From assembly GCF_024330105.1 (NCBI RefSeq), contig NZ_JANDHW010000001.1:186001-250000 (forward strand): 64,000 nt of DNA, in the 5' to 3' direction. Shown piece by piece: positions 45,669-54,482 of this stretch. The DNA comes from Coprobacter tertius (lineage in GTDB: Bacteria; Bacteroidota; Bacteroidia; Bacteroidales; Coprobacteraceae). Position 1 is the stretch's first letter; each line of letters opens with the position of its first letter. Both the position numbers and the translations under genes were made by a program. A model generated the notes under the pieces. It ran no database searches, was not told the DNA's origin, and saw only the letters and a program-made list of their open reading frames with translations.

Positions 45669-46931
45669 TTATTTCACAAATTTTTTTACGATCAGGCTGG
45701 CATTGTGACCTCCGAATCCGAACGTATTCGAAAGAGCCGCATTGACAGTCCTTTTTTGAGCTTTATTAAATGTAAAATTCAGTTTGTAATCGATTTCTGG
45801 ATCTTCATCACCTTCATGGAAATTGATCGTTGGAGGTACGATATCGTTTTCAACCGCTTTTACGCATACCATGGCTTCGAGAGCACCTGCTGCGCCTAAT
45901 AAGTGACCGGTCATCGACTTTGTAGAACTGATATTCAGATCGTAGGCATGGTCGCCGAATACCGACTTAATAGCTTTTACTTCCGAAATATCACCTACCG
46001 GAGTGGATGTACCGTGTACATTGATATAGTCGATTTCTTCCGGTTTCATTTCGGCATCATCCAAAGCATTTTGCATTACCAATTTAGCACCGAGTCCTTC
46101 GGGATGTGATGCTGTGATATGATATGCGTCGGCCGACATTCCGCCTCCTACAATTTCAGCATATATTTTTGCACCTCGAGCGAGTGCATGCTCTAATTCT
46201 TCCAAAACAAGGCATACTGCACCTTCTCCCATAACAAAACCGTCGCGGCTTGCGCTGAAAGGACGTGAAGCTCCTTTCGGATCGTCGTTTCTTGTCGAAA
46301 CGGCATGCATCGAATTAAATCCGCCGAGACCGGCAACTGTAATGGCTGCTTCGGCTCCACCCGATACAATAACATCGGCTTTACCTAAACGAATGTTGTT
46401 GAACGAGTCGATGAGTGCATTGGTAGAAGAGGCACAGGCCGATACGGTAGCGTAATTAGGTCCATGAAAACCGTACATCATGGCAATATGACCTGCTGCG
46501 ATATCAGCGATCATTTTGGGGATGAAAAATGGGTTGAATTTGGGTCCTTTCTCTACATTATTAAAATATGCACTGACTTCTTCTTCAAACGTTTTGATGC
46601 CTCCGATTCCTGCGGCAAAAATAACTCCTACACGATCTTTATTTACTTTTTCAAGATCGAGTCCCGAATTGGCTACGCCTTCTTTGGCCGATGCAATGGC
46701 TAATTGTGCGTAACGGTCGAATTTACGGGCTTCTTTCCGATCGAAATAAAGACTCGGGTCGAAATTTTTTACTTCACACGCAAACTGTGTTTTAAACAGT
46801 GAAGCGTCAAAAAGAGTAATAGGTCCGGCACCACTTACTCCATTGATCAACGAGTCCCATGTACTGTTCACATCGTTGCCAACTGGGGTGATTGCTCCCA
46901 GACCTGTTACCACAACTCTTTTTAATTCCAT
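45669..46931 (-). CDS. fabF: Beta-ketoacyl-ACP synthase II
   Basis: A 420-residue condensing enzyme that elongates fatty acids on ACP. The Cys-His-His triad is intact: SACASSTNAL, NVHGTSTPVGD and TKSMTGHLLGAAGAL. The C-terminal SNTFGFGGHNASLIVKKF is typical. It lies 17 bp after acpP and directly before rnc, a widely kept gene order. Confidence 0.97.
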   Translation of the reverse strand: MELKRVVVTGLGAITPVGNDVNSTWDSLINGVSGAGPITLFDASLFKTQFACEVKNFDPSLYFDRKEARKFDRYAQLAIASAKEGVANSGLDLEKVNKDRVGVIFAAGIGGIKTFEEEVSAYFNNVEKGPKFNPFFIPKMIADIAAGHIAMMYGFHGPNYATVSACASSTNALIDSFNNIRLGKADVIVSGGAEAAITVAGLGGFNSMHAVSTRNDDPKGASRPFSASRDGFVMGEGAVCLVLEELEHALARGAKIYAEIVGGGMSADAYHITASHPEGLGAKLVMQNALDDAEMKPEEIDYINVHGTSTPVGDISEVKAIKSVFGDHAYDLNISSTKSMTGHLLGAAGALEAMVCVKAVENDIVPPTINFHEGDEDPEIDYKLNFTFNKAQKRTVNAALSNTFGFGGHNASLIVKKFVK

Positions 46932-46948
46932 ACGAGTAATGTGTCGAT

Positions 46949-47188
46949 TTACTTCTTCACGTTAGCTTCAATATAAGCTATAGCGTCGCCTACTGTAGCG
47001 ATTTTCTCAGTCTGATCGTCAGGGATATTTACTCCGAATTCTTTTTCGAAATCCATGATCAGTTCGACTGTGTCGAGTGAATCTGCTCCTAGATCGTTGG
47101 TGAAGCTAGCTTCCGGGGTAACTTCTGATTCTTCTACAGCTAATTTATCGACAATAATCTGTTTTACTCTTGATGCAATTTCAGACAT
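46949..47188 (-). CDS. acpP: Acyl carrier protein
   Basis: A 79-residue acidic protein carrying fatty acyl chains on a phosphopantetheine arm attached to Ser in [15 protein letters not shown]. Length and helices match AcpP. It is the first gene of acpP-fabF-rnc. A near-match to the -7 box lies upstream (CAAAGAAATA on the plus strand near 47240), but it is not exact. Confidence 0.97.
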   Translation of the reverse strand: MSEIASRVKQIIVDKLAVEESEVTPEASFTNDLGADSLDTVELIMDFEKEFGVNIPDDQTEKIATVGDAIAYIEANVKK

Positions 47189-47406
47189 AACTTCCAGTTT
47201 TTAGTTAATTAATAGATTTACTTTCTTATTTTTGCAGTGCAAAGAAATACATTTTTCTCCAAACAAAAAAAATATTTCTCCATTAATTTCATGAAAATTG
47301 CACATTTTATACGATTTTGTGCAACTTTTGGGCCGCTATTGTTTCTGTTTTGCATAAAAAACAGTATTTTGTGCATTTGGTTGGTTATGGAAAATGGATA
47401 ATTCTA

Positions 47407-47988
47407 ATGAAAATGAGAAAGAAAATCGCTGTTTTTGCTTCGGGTTCGGGAACGAATGCCGAGAATATTATTCGTTATTTCAGAGATAGGGAATCAGCTC
47501 AGGTCGTTTTGGTTATTTCCAGTCGTCCCGATGCCTATGTGGTAGAAAGGGCTCGCAAATTGCAGGTTCCTTGCCATATTGCCGGTAAAGAGGCTTTTGC
47601 TACACCTGGCTTGGTGATTTCAATGCTTCATGACGCGGGTGTAGATATGATTGTTTTAGCCGGATTTTTGCTGAAGGTTCCTGAAGAGATTGTACGGGCT
47701 TATCCCGATGCGATCGTGAATATACATCCGGCACTTTTACCCAAATTCGGGGGAAAGGGCATGTATGGCGATCGGGTACACAATGCTGTAATAGAAGCCG
47801 GAGAACAAATATCGGGTATAACGATTCATTATGTAAATGAGCATTATGACGAGGGGACGGCTATTGCTCGCTTTACTTGTCCTGTTTTGAAAGGCGATAC
47901 ACCGCAGTCGCTTGCTGCTCGTGTGCATGAATTGGAATATCGGTATTTTCCTGAAGTAATAGAACAGGTGGCGACTTCGGGGAAATAG
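47407..47988 (+). CDS. purN: Phosphoribosylglycinamide formyltransferase
   Basis: A protein of about 193 residues that formylates GAR in purine synthesis with 10-formyl-THF. It has VFASGSGTNAENIIRYF at the N-terminus, VLAGFLLKVPEEIV, NIHPALLPKFGGKGMYG (Asn and His of the active site) and GITIHYVNEHYDEG with the catalytic Asp. The frame opens at 47317; ATGs at 47407 and 47413 are both plausible and only two codons apart. It is divergent from acpP and convergent with pdxB. Confidence 0.94.
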   Translation: MKMRKKIAVFASGSGTNAENIIRYFRDRESAQVVLVISSRPDAYVVERARKLQVPCHIAGKEAFATPGLVISMLHDAGVDMIVLAGFLLKVPEEIVRAYPDAIVNIHPALLPKFGGKGMYGDRVHNAVIEAGEQISGITIHYVNEHYDEGTAIARFTCPVLKGDTPQSLAARVHELEYRYFPEVIEQVATSGK

Positions 47989-48011
47989 GGAAAACTGTTT
48001 ATTATTTGTCG

Positions 48012-49118
48012 TTACTGTATATTGAACCCGAGTTCTTGTAATATAGGAACGATTTCAGGTGGACAGTTATTAAGGGTATATGCCCCGAACTCACGGCGTA
48101 AGCCGTAATTCCCTCGCAATTTTTCAAAATCTTCAGGGTGGGCCAATAATGAAGCCATGTCTTGACGTGGATCGTAGGTCGCAAGTACCGAAGCGGTTAA
48201 GGCATCGGCTCCTTCCGGAATTGTTATATTATCGAAAAGAGGTGATGGAGGGATAATATTTGAACTGCATATTTTCTTTTTTATCCATCCCGATACAGCG
48301 TTAACCATTTGCCGGGTAGCATTTGATTTCCCGTCGGCAGAGTAACCGGCTATATGTGGGGTAGCGATGAAAGCTCTTTCTAATAATTCTCGGCTAATAT
48401 GAGGTTCGTTTTCCCAACAATCGAGAATGTATTCTGAAACCAGACCTTTTCGGCTGGCGTCCAATAAGGCCGTATTGTCGATTATTTCTCCACGTGACGA
48501 ATTAATAATGATCGGTTTTTTACATAAGCGATTCAGGAATTTATTGTTGCATAAATGATATGTTTTGTCATCACCTTCTTTAATTAAAGGAGTGTGAAAG
48601 GTTATAATGTCGCTTTTTTCGGCAATTTCTTCCAGTGAAACGAAATCTTCGGCCGATTCTTTTCGGGCTCGCGGCGGATCGTTACGCAGAACGTTCATTC
48701 CGATAAGACGACAGTATTTTTCAATGATTGTTCCTACATGTCCTACTCCTACGATTCCGATTGTTTTTTCCCTAAGTAGGATCCCGTATCGTTCCTGAAG
48801 TAAAAGAAGAGAAGCCAAAATATATTGACCTACCGATGGAGCGTTGCACCCCGGAGCATTTTTCCATAGGATACCATTTGCACTGCAGTATGCCGTATCT
48901 ATGTGGTCATAGCCGATAGTTGCTGTTCCTATAAATTTACATTTGCTGCCCTCGAGAAGTTCGGCGTTGCAATGAGTACGAGTGCGTATAATGAGTATAT
49001 CGGCATCTTTTACGGCATTCCGGTCTATTTTTTCGGGTGCGATGTATTCTACCTCGGCATACGGTTCTAAGATTCCTTTTATATAAGGTATTTTGTTATC
49101 AATTATTATCCGCGTCAT
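48012..49118 (-). CDS. pdxB: Erythronate-4-phosphate dehydrogenase
   Basis: A 368-residue NAD-dependent 2-hydroxyacid dehydrogenase of the PdxB type, acting in the DXP-dependent pathway to pyridoxal phosphate. It starts IIIDNKIPYIKGILEPYAEVEY, has the PdxB-like FIGTATIGYDHIDTAYCSANG, the Rossmann GIVGVGHVGTIIEKYC and the catalytic region INSSRGEIIDN ... DCWENEPHISREL ... ATPHIAGYSADGK. The C-terminal dimerisation part ends with a long tail, as in PdxB. It has its own -7 box. Confidence 0.93.
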   Translation of the reverse strand: MTRIIIDNKIPYIKGILEPYAEVEYIAPEKIDRNAVKDADILIIRTRTHCNAELLEGSKCKFIGTATIGYDHIDTAYCSANGILWKNAPGCNAPSVGQYILASLLLLQERYGILLREKTIGIVGVGHVGTIIEKYCRLIGMNVLRNDPPRARKESAEDFVSLEEIAEKSDIITFHTPLIKEGDDKTYHLCNNKFLNRLCKKPIIINSSRGEIIDNTALLDASRKGLVSEYILDCWENEPHISRELLERAFIATPHIAGYSADGKSNATRQMVNAVSGWIKKKICSSNIIPPSPLFDNITIPEGADALTASVLATYDPRQDMASLLAHPEDFEKLRGNYGLRREFGAYTLNNCPPEIVPILQELGFNIQ

Positions 49119-49142
49119 AAAGTCTTTTTTATAGCTTTCTTA

Positions 49143-49150
49143 CAAAGATA
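49143..49150 (-). promoter_or_regulatory. -7 box for pdxB
   Basis: TATCTTTG on the minus strand, 25 bp upstream of the start at 49118. Confidence 0.45.
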
Positions 49151-49275
49151 AGGGTAAAAAGCGGTTGCGTGCCTTATTTTCATTTTTTTTCTGATTCTTT
49201 TCGGGATATCGTTGTAACGTTGATAAAGACTCCTGTATAAGTATTCGATTTGTTTTATTATTCGGTATTTATTGT

Positions 49276-49283
49276 TATGTTTG
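49276..49283 (+). promoter_or_regulatory. -7 box for the DUF4254-GT9-kinase unit
   Basis: TATGTTTG, 23 bp upstream of the ATG at 49307. It sits inside the longer open frame that begins at 49250 and so supports the later start. Confidence 0.45.
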
Positions 49284-49306
49284 TGAAACGAATCAATACG
49301 AATATC

Positions 49307-49927
49307 ATGACTATGACAGATTTTAGCGAAAAAAGCAACCGTATATTCTGGAATGCAACACAGCATTATCATACGATGGATGATGTAGATGCTGAAATGA
49401 ATAATCCTTTCGAAGAAAAGACGATAGAATATTATTTATTTCTTAAAAACTGGATCGATGCGGTACAGTGGCATCTTGAAGACATTATACGTGACCCCGA
49501 TATAGATCCCGTAAAGGCATTGCAGATAAAACGTCGTATCGATAAGTCGAATCAGGATCGTACCGATCTCGTAGAATTGATTGACGGTTATTTTCTCGAT
49601 AAATATAAAGATGTAAAACCATTACCCGAAGCAACGATAAATACCGAAAGTCCTGCATGGGCGATCGATCGTTTATCGATATTGGCTTTAAAAATTTATC
49701 ATATGCAGCAGGAAGTCGAGCGTCACGACGCTTCTCCCGAACATGTCGAAAAATGCCGTGCAAAATTAAGGGTTCTTCTTGAACAAAGAGTCGATCTTTC
49801 GATTGCGATCGAGCAGTTGCTGGCTGATATCGAGAGCGGTCGTAAATATATGAAAGTATATAAACAGATGAAAATGTATAATGACCCGGCTTTAAATCCG
49901 GTGTTATATGCGACAGAAAAAAAATAA
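49307..49927 (+). CDS. DUF4254 protein in an LPS-type cluster
   Basis: A 206-residue soluble, largely helical and highly charged protein of the DUF4254 family (FLKNWIDAVQWHLEDIIRDPDI, KRRIDKSNQDRTDLVELID, SPAWAIDRLSILALKIYHM). No catalytic motif is apparent, and there is no signal peptide or membrane helix. It overlaps the GT9 gene by 20 bp, and an LPS kinase gene follows, so it likely works in LPS core or lipid A assembly. The ATG at 49307 (MTMTDFSEKS) is favoured by the promoter position; the frame opens at 49250. Confidence 0.82.
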   Translation: MTMTDFSEKSNRIFWNATQHYHTMDDVDAEMNNPFEEKTIEYYLFLKNWIDAVQWHLEDIIRDPDIDPVKALQIKRRIDKSNQDRTDLVELIDGYFLDKYKDVKPLPEATINTESPAWAIDRLSILALKIYHMQQEVERHDASPEHVEKCRAKLRVLLEQRVDLSIAIEQLLADIESGRKYMKVYKQMKMYNDPALNPVLYATEKK

Positions 49928-51002
49928 ACGGGTGGAAAACGAATCACATTCGGGAAAGAGGATATTGATAATCCGGTTATCGGCATTAGGGGATATTGCC
50001 ATGTCGTTACCGGTTGTATATTCTATGTGTCGTTCTTATCCTGACGTAGAATTTACCATGTTAACTTCTGAAGCCGGTAGCCGGTTGTTTTTATCGCCAC
50101 CGGGTAATCTTACGGTGATTGTAGCTGAAGTGCATGGTAGACATGCCGGTGTAAAAGGTATTTATCGGTTATTTCGAGAATTGAATGCACCTCGGTATGA
50201 TGGAGTTGTCGATTTGCATGACGTTTTACGAACTAAATGGTTACGTTTATTATTTCTTTCGTCGGGTATTCCTACGGCTCATATCGATAAAGGGCGACCT
50301 GAAAAAAAAAGATTGACGGCCCGAAGACATAAAATAAAAAAGCAGTTGAAAACGTCTTTTTCAAGGTATGCCGATGTATTTGGCCGCTTTGGATTTGTGT
50401 TACCGGTTTCTTTTATTCCTTTTACTAAGGAACAGTTACCGTTGATTCCCGATTTTGTAAAATATTTTACCGATAATAAAATCGGTATAGGAATTGCTCC
50501 TTTTGCTCAACATATCGGTAAAATATATCCCGAAGATAAGATGAAGGATGTTATCAGGTTATTGAGCCAATCGGGAGAGTATCGTATATTTCTTTTCGGT
50601 GGAGGAGAAAAAGAATCTGCTGTATTAAATGAATGGGCATGCGAATATCCTGATGTCGTTTCGTTGGCAGGCAAAAAATATGGTCTGGAAAATGAAATGG
50701 CTTTAATGTCACGTCTTATAGCTGTTATTTCGATGGATTCGGCTAATATGCATCTGGCTTCATTGGTCGGAACTCCCGTAATTTCAGTATGGGGTGCGAC
50801 TCATCGTTATGCCGGTTTTCTGGGGTGGGGACAGAAGATAGAGAATGTGGTAGATGTAGATCTGTCATGTCGTCCCTGCTCGATTTATGGAAACAAATCT
50901 TGTTGGAGAAAGGATTATGCTTGTTTGTATCGGATTAACTCCAGACGCATAATCGATTGTGTCGAAAAAATCGTCTTGCATGTAACCGAAAAGGGTAAAT
51001 AA
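49908..51002 (+). CDS. Glycosyltransferase family 9 (heptosyltransferase-like)
   Basis: A 364-residue GT-B transferase related to the LPS heptosyltransferases WaaC/WaaF. The N-terminal ILIIRLSALGDIAMSLPVVY and the C-terminal GIAPFAQHIGKIYPEDKM, FLFGGGEKE and MDSANMHLASLVGTPVISVWGATH are family motifs. A cluster of Cys residues near the C-terminus (CRPCSIYGNKSC) is also common in the family. It probably adds a sugar to the LPS inner core. Its start lies within the end of the DUF4254 gene, indicating translational coupling. Confidence 0.92.
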   Translation: MRQKKNKRVENESHSGKRILIIRLSALGDIAMSLPVVYSMCRSYPDVEFTMLTSEAGSRLFLSPPGNLTVIVAEVHGRHAGVKGIYRLFRELNAPRYDGVVDLHDVLRTKWLRLLFLSSGIPTAHIDKGRPEKKRLTARRHKIKKQLKTSFSRYADVFGRFGFVLPVSFIPFTKEQLPLIPDFVKYFTDNKIGIGIAPFAQHIGKIYPEDKMKDVIRLLSQSGEYRIFLFGGGEKESAVLNEWACEYPDVVSLAGKKYGLENEMALMSRLIAVISMDSANMHLASLVGTPVISVWGATHRYAGFLGWGQKIENVVDVDLSCRPCSIYGNKSCWRKDYACLYRINSRRIIDCVEKIVLHVTEKGK

Positions 51003-51061
51003 AAGATAGTGATGGCTAACAGTTTACGCTTCTTTCGGTTTGTCTTAATTATATATATTTT

Positions 51062-51811
51062 ATGAAGGTAGTTATTAATCCCGTTTACAAAAATGAATTG
51101 TCGCAGTTCGTTATGCGTCTTCCCAAAATTTTCGATAAGGAAGGTGAAATGGTATATCAGGCGCGAAATACATTGAAACGGTTTACATATGATGGTTTCG
51201 ATCTTACGGTAAAACGGTATAAAATACCGATATTTATCAACCGTGTAGCCTATACTTTTTTTAGGTCGTCGAAGGCTTGTCGAGCTTATGAGTATGCCCT
51301 TATTTTATTGAGTAAGGGGATAAAAACTCCTGATCCGGTCGCTTATATCGAGATAAAACGAAACGGTTTATTTTACGAAGCATATTTTATTTCGATGACC
51401 GAACCGTATGCTCATTTGATGAGAGAGTTCTATTTCGGTATCGAGGGGCGGGAAGAAATATTGGATGCTTTTGCCGCATTTACTGTAAAAGTGCATGAGT
51501 CGGGAGTATTGCACCTCGACTATTCGCCAGGGAATATTATGTTCGATGTATTCGAGGGGGAGATTCGGTTTAGTCTTCTCGATTTAAATAGGATGAAATT
51601 CGGGAAATTATCTAAAAAGGAATGTTTGCGTAATTTCGAACGTCTAACTCCCAATGAAGCGGTGATGACCCGTATTGTTTCACGTTATGCCAGATTGAGG
51701 GGATGGAATGTGGAACAGTCGGTTCGAGAGGCATTGGCTTATGAGAAAACGTTTGACCGGTTGCAAATAATTAAAAATGACCGTAAAAATAAAATGAAGA
51801 AAAAAGCATAA
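51062..51811 (+). CDS. LPS kinase (WaaP/Kdo-kinase-like)
   Basis: A 249-residue protein-kinase-fold enzyme of the LPS kinase family. The ATP-binding Lys is in DLTVKRYKIP, the catalytic loop is HLDYSPGNIMFD (HxDxxxxN), and the metal-binding Asp is in LLDLNRMKFG. There is no membrane segment. By family it should phosphorylate Kdo or heptose on the LPS core. It follows the GT9 gene by 59 bp and ruvB begins 71 bp later with its own -7 box. All catalytic residues are kept, so activity is expected. Confidence 0.87.
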   Translation: MKVVINPVYKNELSQFVMRLPKIFDKEGEMVYQARNTLKRFTYDGFDLTVKRYKIPIFINRVAYTFFRSSKACRAYEYALILLSKGIKTPDPVAYIEIKRNGLFYEAYFISMTEPYAHLMREFYFGIEGREEILDAFAAFTVKVHESGVLHLDYSPGNIMFDVFEGEIRFSLLDLNRMKFGKLSKKECLRNFERLTPNEAVMTRIVSRYARLRGWNVEQSVREALAYEKTFDRLQIIKNDRKNKMKKKA

Positions 51812-51852
51812 GAAACGTGTGCCTGAATAAAACCGCATAATGTTTTTTGTTC

Positions 51853-51860
51853 TAACTTTG
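51853..51860 (+). promoter_or_regulatory. -7 box for ruvB
   Basis: TAACTTTG, 22 bp upstream of the ATG at 51883; fits TAnnTTTG. Confidence 0.45.
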
Positions 51861-51882
51861 TTCCGTATCGTTTTTATAAAAA

Positions 51883-52905
51883 ATGGAAGAAGATTTTAAT
51901 ATAAGGGAACAGCATATTTCAGATATCGAAAAAGAATTCGAGAAAGCTTTGCGTCCGCTTGCGTTTGAAGATTTTAGCGGGCAGGAAAAAATCATCGAAA
52001 ATCTGAAAGTGTTTGTTATGGCTGCCCGTATGCGTGGCGAATCGCTCGATCATGTGTTGTTGCACGGTCCTCCCGGTTTGGGAAAAACTACACTTTCGAA
52101 TATCGTTGCGAATGAATTGGGGGTAGGTTTTAAAATTACTTCCGGGCCGGTACTCGATAAACCCGGTGATTTGGCCGGAATACTTACCTCTCTCGAACCG
52201 AATGACGTACTTTTTATCGATGAGATACATCGTCTGAGCCCTGTTGTAGAGGAATATCTTTATTCTGCGATGGAAGATTATCGTATCGATATTATGATTG
52301 ACAAAGGTCCAAGTGCCCGGTCGATACAGCTCGATCTCAATCCGTTTACTCTGATTGGGGCCACCACCCGGAGTGGCTTGCTTACCAGTCCGTTACGTGC
52401 TCGGTTTGGAATCAATTGCCATCTCGAATATTACGATCATCAGATATTGTCTCGTATTATTCGTCGATCGGCATCGATTATGCAGGTGCCTTGTAACACT
52501 GAAGCCGCTGATGAAATTGCGATGCGCAGTCGTGGGACTCCCCGTATTGCCAATGCTTTGTTGCGCAGAGTACGTGATTTTGCACAGGTGAAAGGAACCG
52601 GAGAAATCGATCTCGAAATCGCTCGTTTCTCACTCGAGGCTCTAAATATCGACCGGTACGGACTTGATGAAATTGATAATAAAATACTTACAACGATCAT
52701 CGATAAATTTAAAGGTGGTCCTGTGGGTCTTACTACTATCGCCACGGCTTTGGGAGAAGATCCTGGAACTCTTGAGGAAGTATACGAACCGTATCTGATT
52801 AAAGAAGGATTTATTAAGCGTACTCCAAGAGGTAGAGAAGTGACCGATCTGGCATATGTGCATTTGAATCGTAACCGGTTTTCCGATCAGGGATCGTTGT
52901 TTTGA
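51883..52905 (+). CDS. ruvB: Holliday junction branch migration helicase RuvB
   Basis: A 340-residue AAA+ motor that drives branch migration with RuvA. It has [19 protein letters not shown], Walker [13 protein letters not shown], Walker [19 protein letters not shown], sensor 1 [18 protein letters not shown], and the C-terminal winged-helix domain ending [19 protein letters not shown]. The length is normal. ruvA and ruvC are not in the window. Confidence 0.97.
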   Translation: MEEDFNIREQHISDIEKEFEKALRPLAFEDFSGQEKIIENLKVFVMAARMRGESLDHVLLHGPPGLGKTTLSNIVANELGVGFKITSGPVLDKPGDLAGILTSLEPNDVLFIDEIHRLSPVVEEYLYSAMEDYRIDIMIDKGPSARSIQLDLNPFTLIGATTRSGLLTSPLRARFGINCHLEYYDHQILSRIIRRSASIMQVPCNTEAADEIAMRSRGTPRIANALLRRVRDFAQVKGTGEIDLEIARFSLEALNIDRYGLDEIDNKILTTIIDKFKGGPVGLTTIATALGEDPGTLEEVYEPYLIKEGFIKRTPRGREVTDLAYVHLNRNRFSDQGSLF

Positions 52906-52966
52906 AAAAATAATTTAAAACATAAAACAATAAAGGGGGCCGAAATACGGTTTACCACCTTTTATA

Positions 52967-52974
52967 TACATTTG
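52967..52974 (+). promoter_or_regulatory. -7 box immediately before the flippase start
   Basis: TACATTTG ends only four bases before the ATG at 52979. If used, the mRNA would start at the initiation codon (leaderless). An imperfect G/C-rich hairpin at about 52932-52964 may be the ruvB terminator. Confidence 0.4.
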
Positions 52975-52978
52975 AAAA

Positions 52979-54478
52979 ATGTCGGGAATGAAAAGTCTGG
53001 CCAAGGATACGGCCATTTACGGATTAAGTAGTATTCTGGGGCGTTTCCTCAATTGGTGTTTTGTCTTTCTGTATATCAATGTACTGAAAACGACTGCCGA
53101 ATACGGTATTGTTACCAACCTGTACGCCTATATGGCTTTGCTGCTCATAATTCTTACCTATGGTCTCGAAACGGGCTTTTTTCGTTTTGCAAACGATAAA
53201 AAAGAAAATGATCCTCAAAAAGTATATACTACAGGTCTTATTTCGTTAGCCGTATCTTCTTCTTTATTTTTTGTATTGGTTTTGTTGTTTCTTCGTCCGG
53301 TATCTGCGGCTTTAGGATATCCCGAGCATACCGATTATGTCTGGATGATGGCTCTTATCATTGCTATGGATTCGTTTACAGCCCTTCCTTTCGCTTATTT
53401 ACGTTATCAGAAAAGGCCTATTCGTTTTGCTTATGTAAAACTGATCTCCATTTTTCTGAATATCGTTTTAAATTTATTCTTTATTCTGCTTTGCCCCTGG
53501 TTATATAAGATACATCCCGAATGGATTTCTTGGTTTTTTGATCCCGATTTTTTGGTCGGTTATATTCTGGTTGCCAATGTGATCAGTTCCGCTGCAATAT
53601 TTCTGATCCTTATTCCTGAAATATTCGGAATACGGTATCGCTTCGATGCCGATATATGGCGTCGTATGCTTCGCTACTCCTTTCCGCTACTGATATTGGG
53701 AATCGCTGGGATTATGAACCAAACATTCGACAAAATGTTTTATCCGGTATTGGCATCTGACCGTTCCGATGCAATGTCAGAATTAGGTATTTACGGAGCA
53801 GTATATAAAATATCTATTGTGATGCTTATGTTTACACAGGCATTCAGGTTTGCTTACGAGCCTTTTATTTTTGCTAAAAATAAAGAAAAGGGTGAAGATA
53901 ATAAACAGGCGTATTCCGATGCGATGAAGTATTTTATTATTTTCGGATTGTTTATATTTTTGGCAGTGATGTTCTATCTCGATTTGGTGAAGTTTTTTAT
54001 GCCGGCGAAATATCGTGTGGGTTTGGGTGTCGTCCCTATTATAATGTTGGCTCAGTTATTTTTCGGTATATTCTTTAATATTTCCTTATGGTATAAACTT
54101 ACCGATAAAACTCATTGGGGAGCATGGTTTTCTATTTTCGGATTTGTGATTACTATGGCGATAAATATTATTTTCGTACCCCGTTTCGGTTATATGGCTT
54201 GTGCATGGGCGGCCTTTATTTGTTATCTGAGTATGATGATCACTTCTTATATTATCGGACAATATTATTATCCGATTCGCTATGATCTGAAATCGGCTGT
54301 AACTTATACCTTGTTGGCAGCTGTATTATATATTATCGCATATTTTACCGATATCGATAATCTTGTACTTCGTTTATCGTTCCGTACTGTACTGCTTTTA
54401 ATTTTTGTAGCCTATATCGTAAAAAAAGATATGCCTTTACGAGAAATACCTGTAATTAACCGTTGTATGAAAAAATAA
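52979..54478 (+). CDS. Polysaccharide biosynthesis flippase (MOP/MATE superfamily)
   Basis: A 499-residue inner-membrane protein with about 14 hydrophobic helices spread evenly, as in Wzx-type exporters. It starts with the conserved MKSLAKDTAIYGLSSILGRFLNW, which fits the oligosaccharide flippase family; LNFW-like and NQTFDKMFYPVLA segments follow. It likely flips lipid-linked saccharide units across the inner membrane. There is no ligase or polymerase gene nearby. A DUF389 gene begins four bases after its stop. Confidence 0.9.
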   Translation: MSGMKSLAKDTAIYGLSSILGRFLNWCFVFLYINVLKTTAEYGIVTNLYAYMALLLIILTYGLETGFFRFANDKKENDPQKVYTTGLISLAVSSSLFFVLVLLFLRPVSAALGYPEHTDYVWMMALIIAMDSFTALPFAYLRYQKRPIRFAYVKLISIFLNIVLNLFFILLCPWLYKIHPEWISWFFDPDFLVGYILVANVISSAAIFLILIPEIFGIRYRFDADIWRRMLRYSFPLLILGIAGIMNQTFDKMFYPVLASDRSDAMSELGIYGAVYKISIVMLMFTQAFRFAYEPFIFAKNKEKGEDNKQAYSDAMKYFIIFGLFIFLAVMFYLDLVKFFMPAKYRVGLGVVPIIMLAQLFFGIFFNISLWYKLTDKTHWGAWFSIFGFVITMAINIIFVPRFGYMACAWAAFICYLSMMITSYIIGQYYYPIRYDLKSAVTYTLLAAVLYIIAYFTDIDNLVLRLSFRTVLLLIFVAYIVKKDMPLREIPVINRCMKK

Positions 54479-54482
54479 ACTG

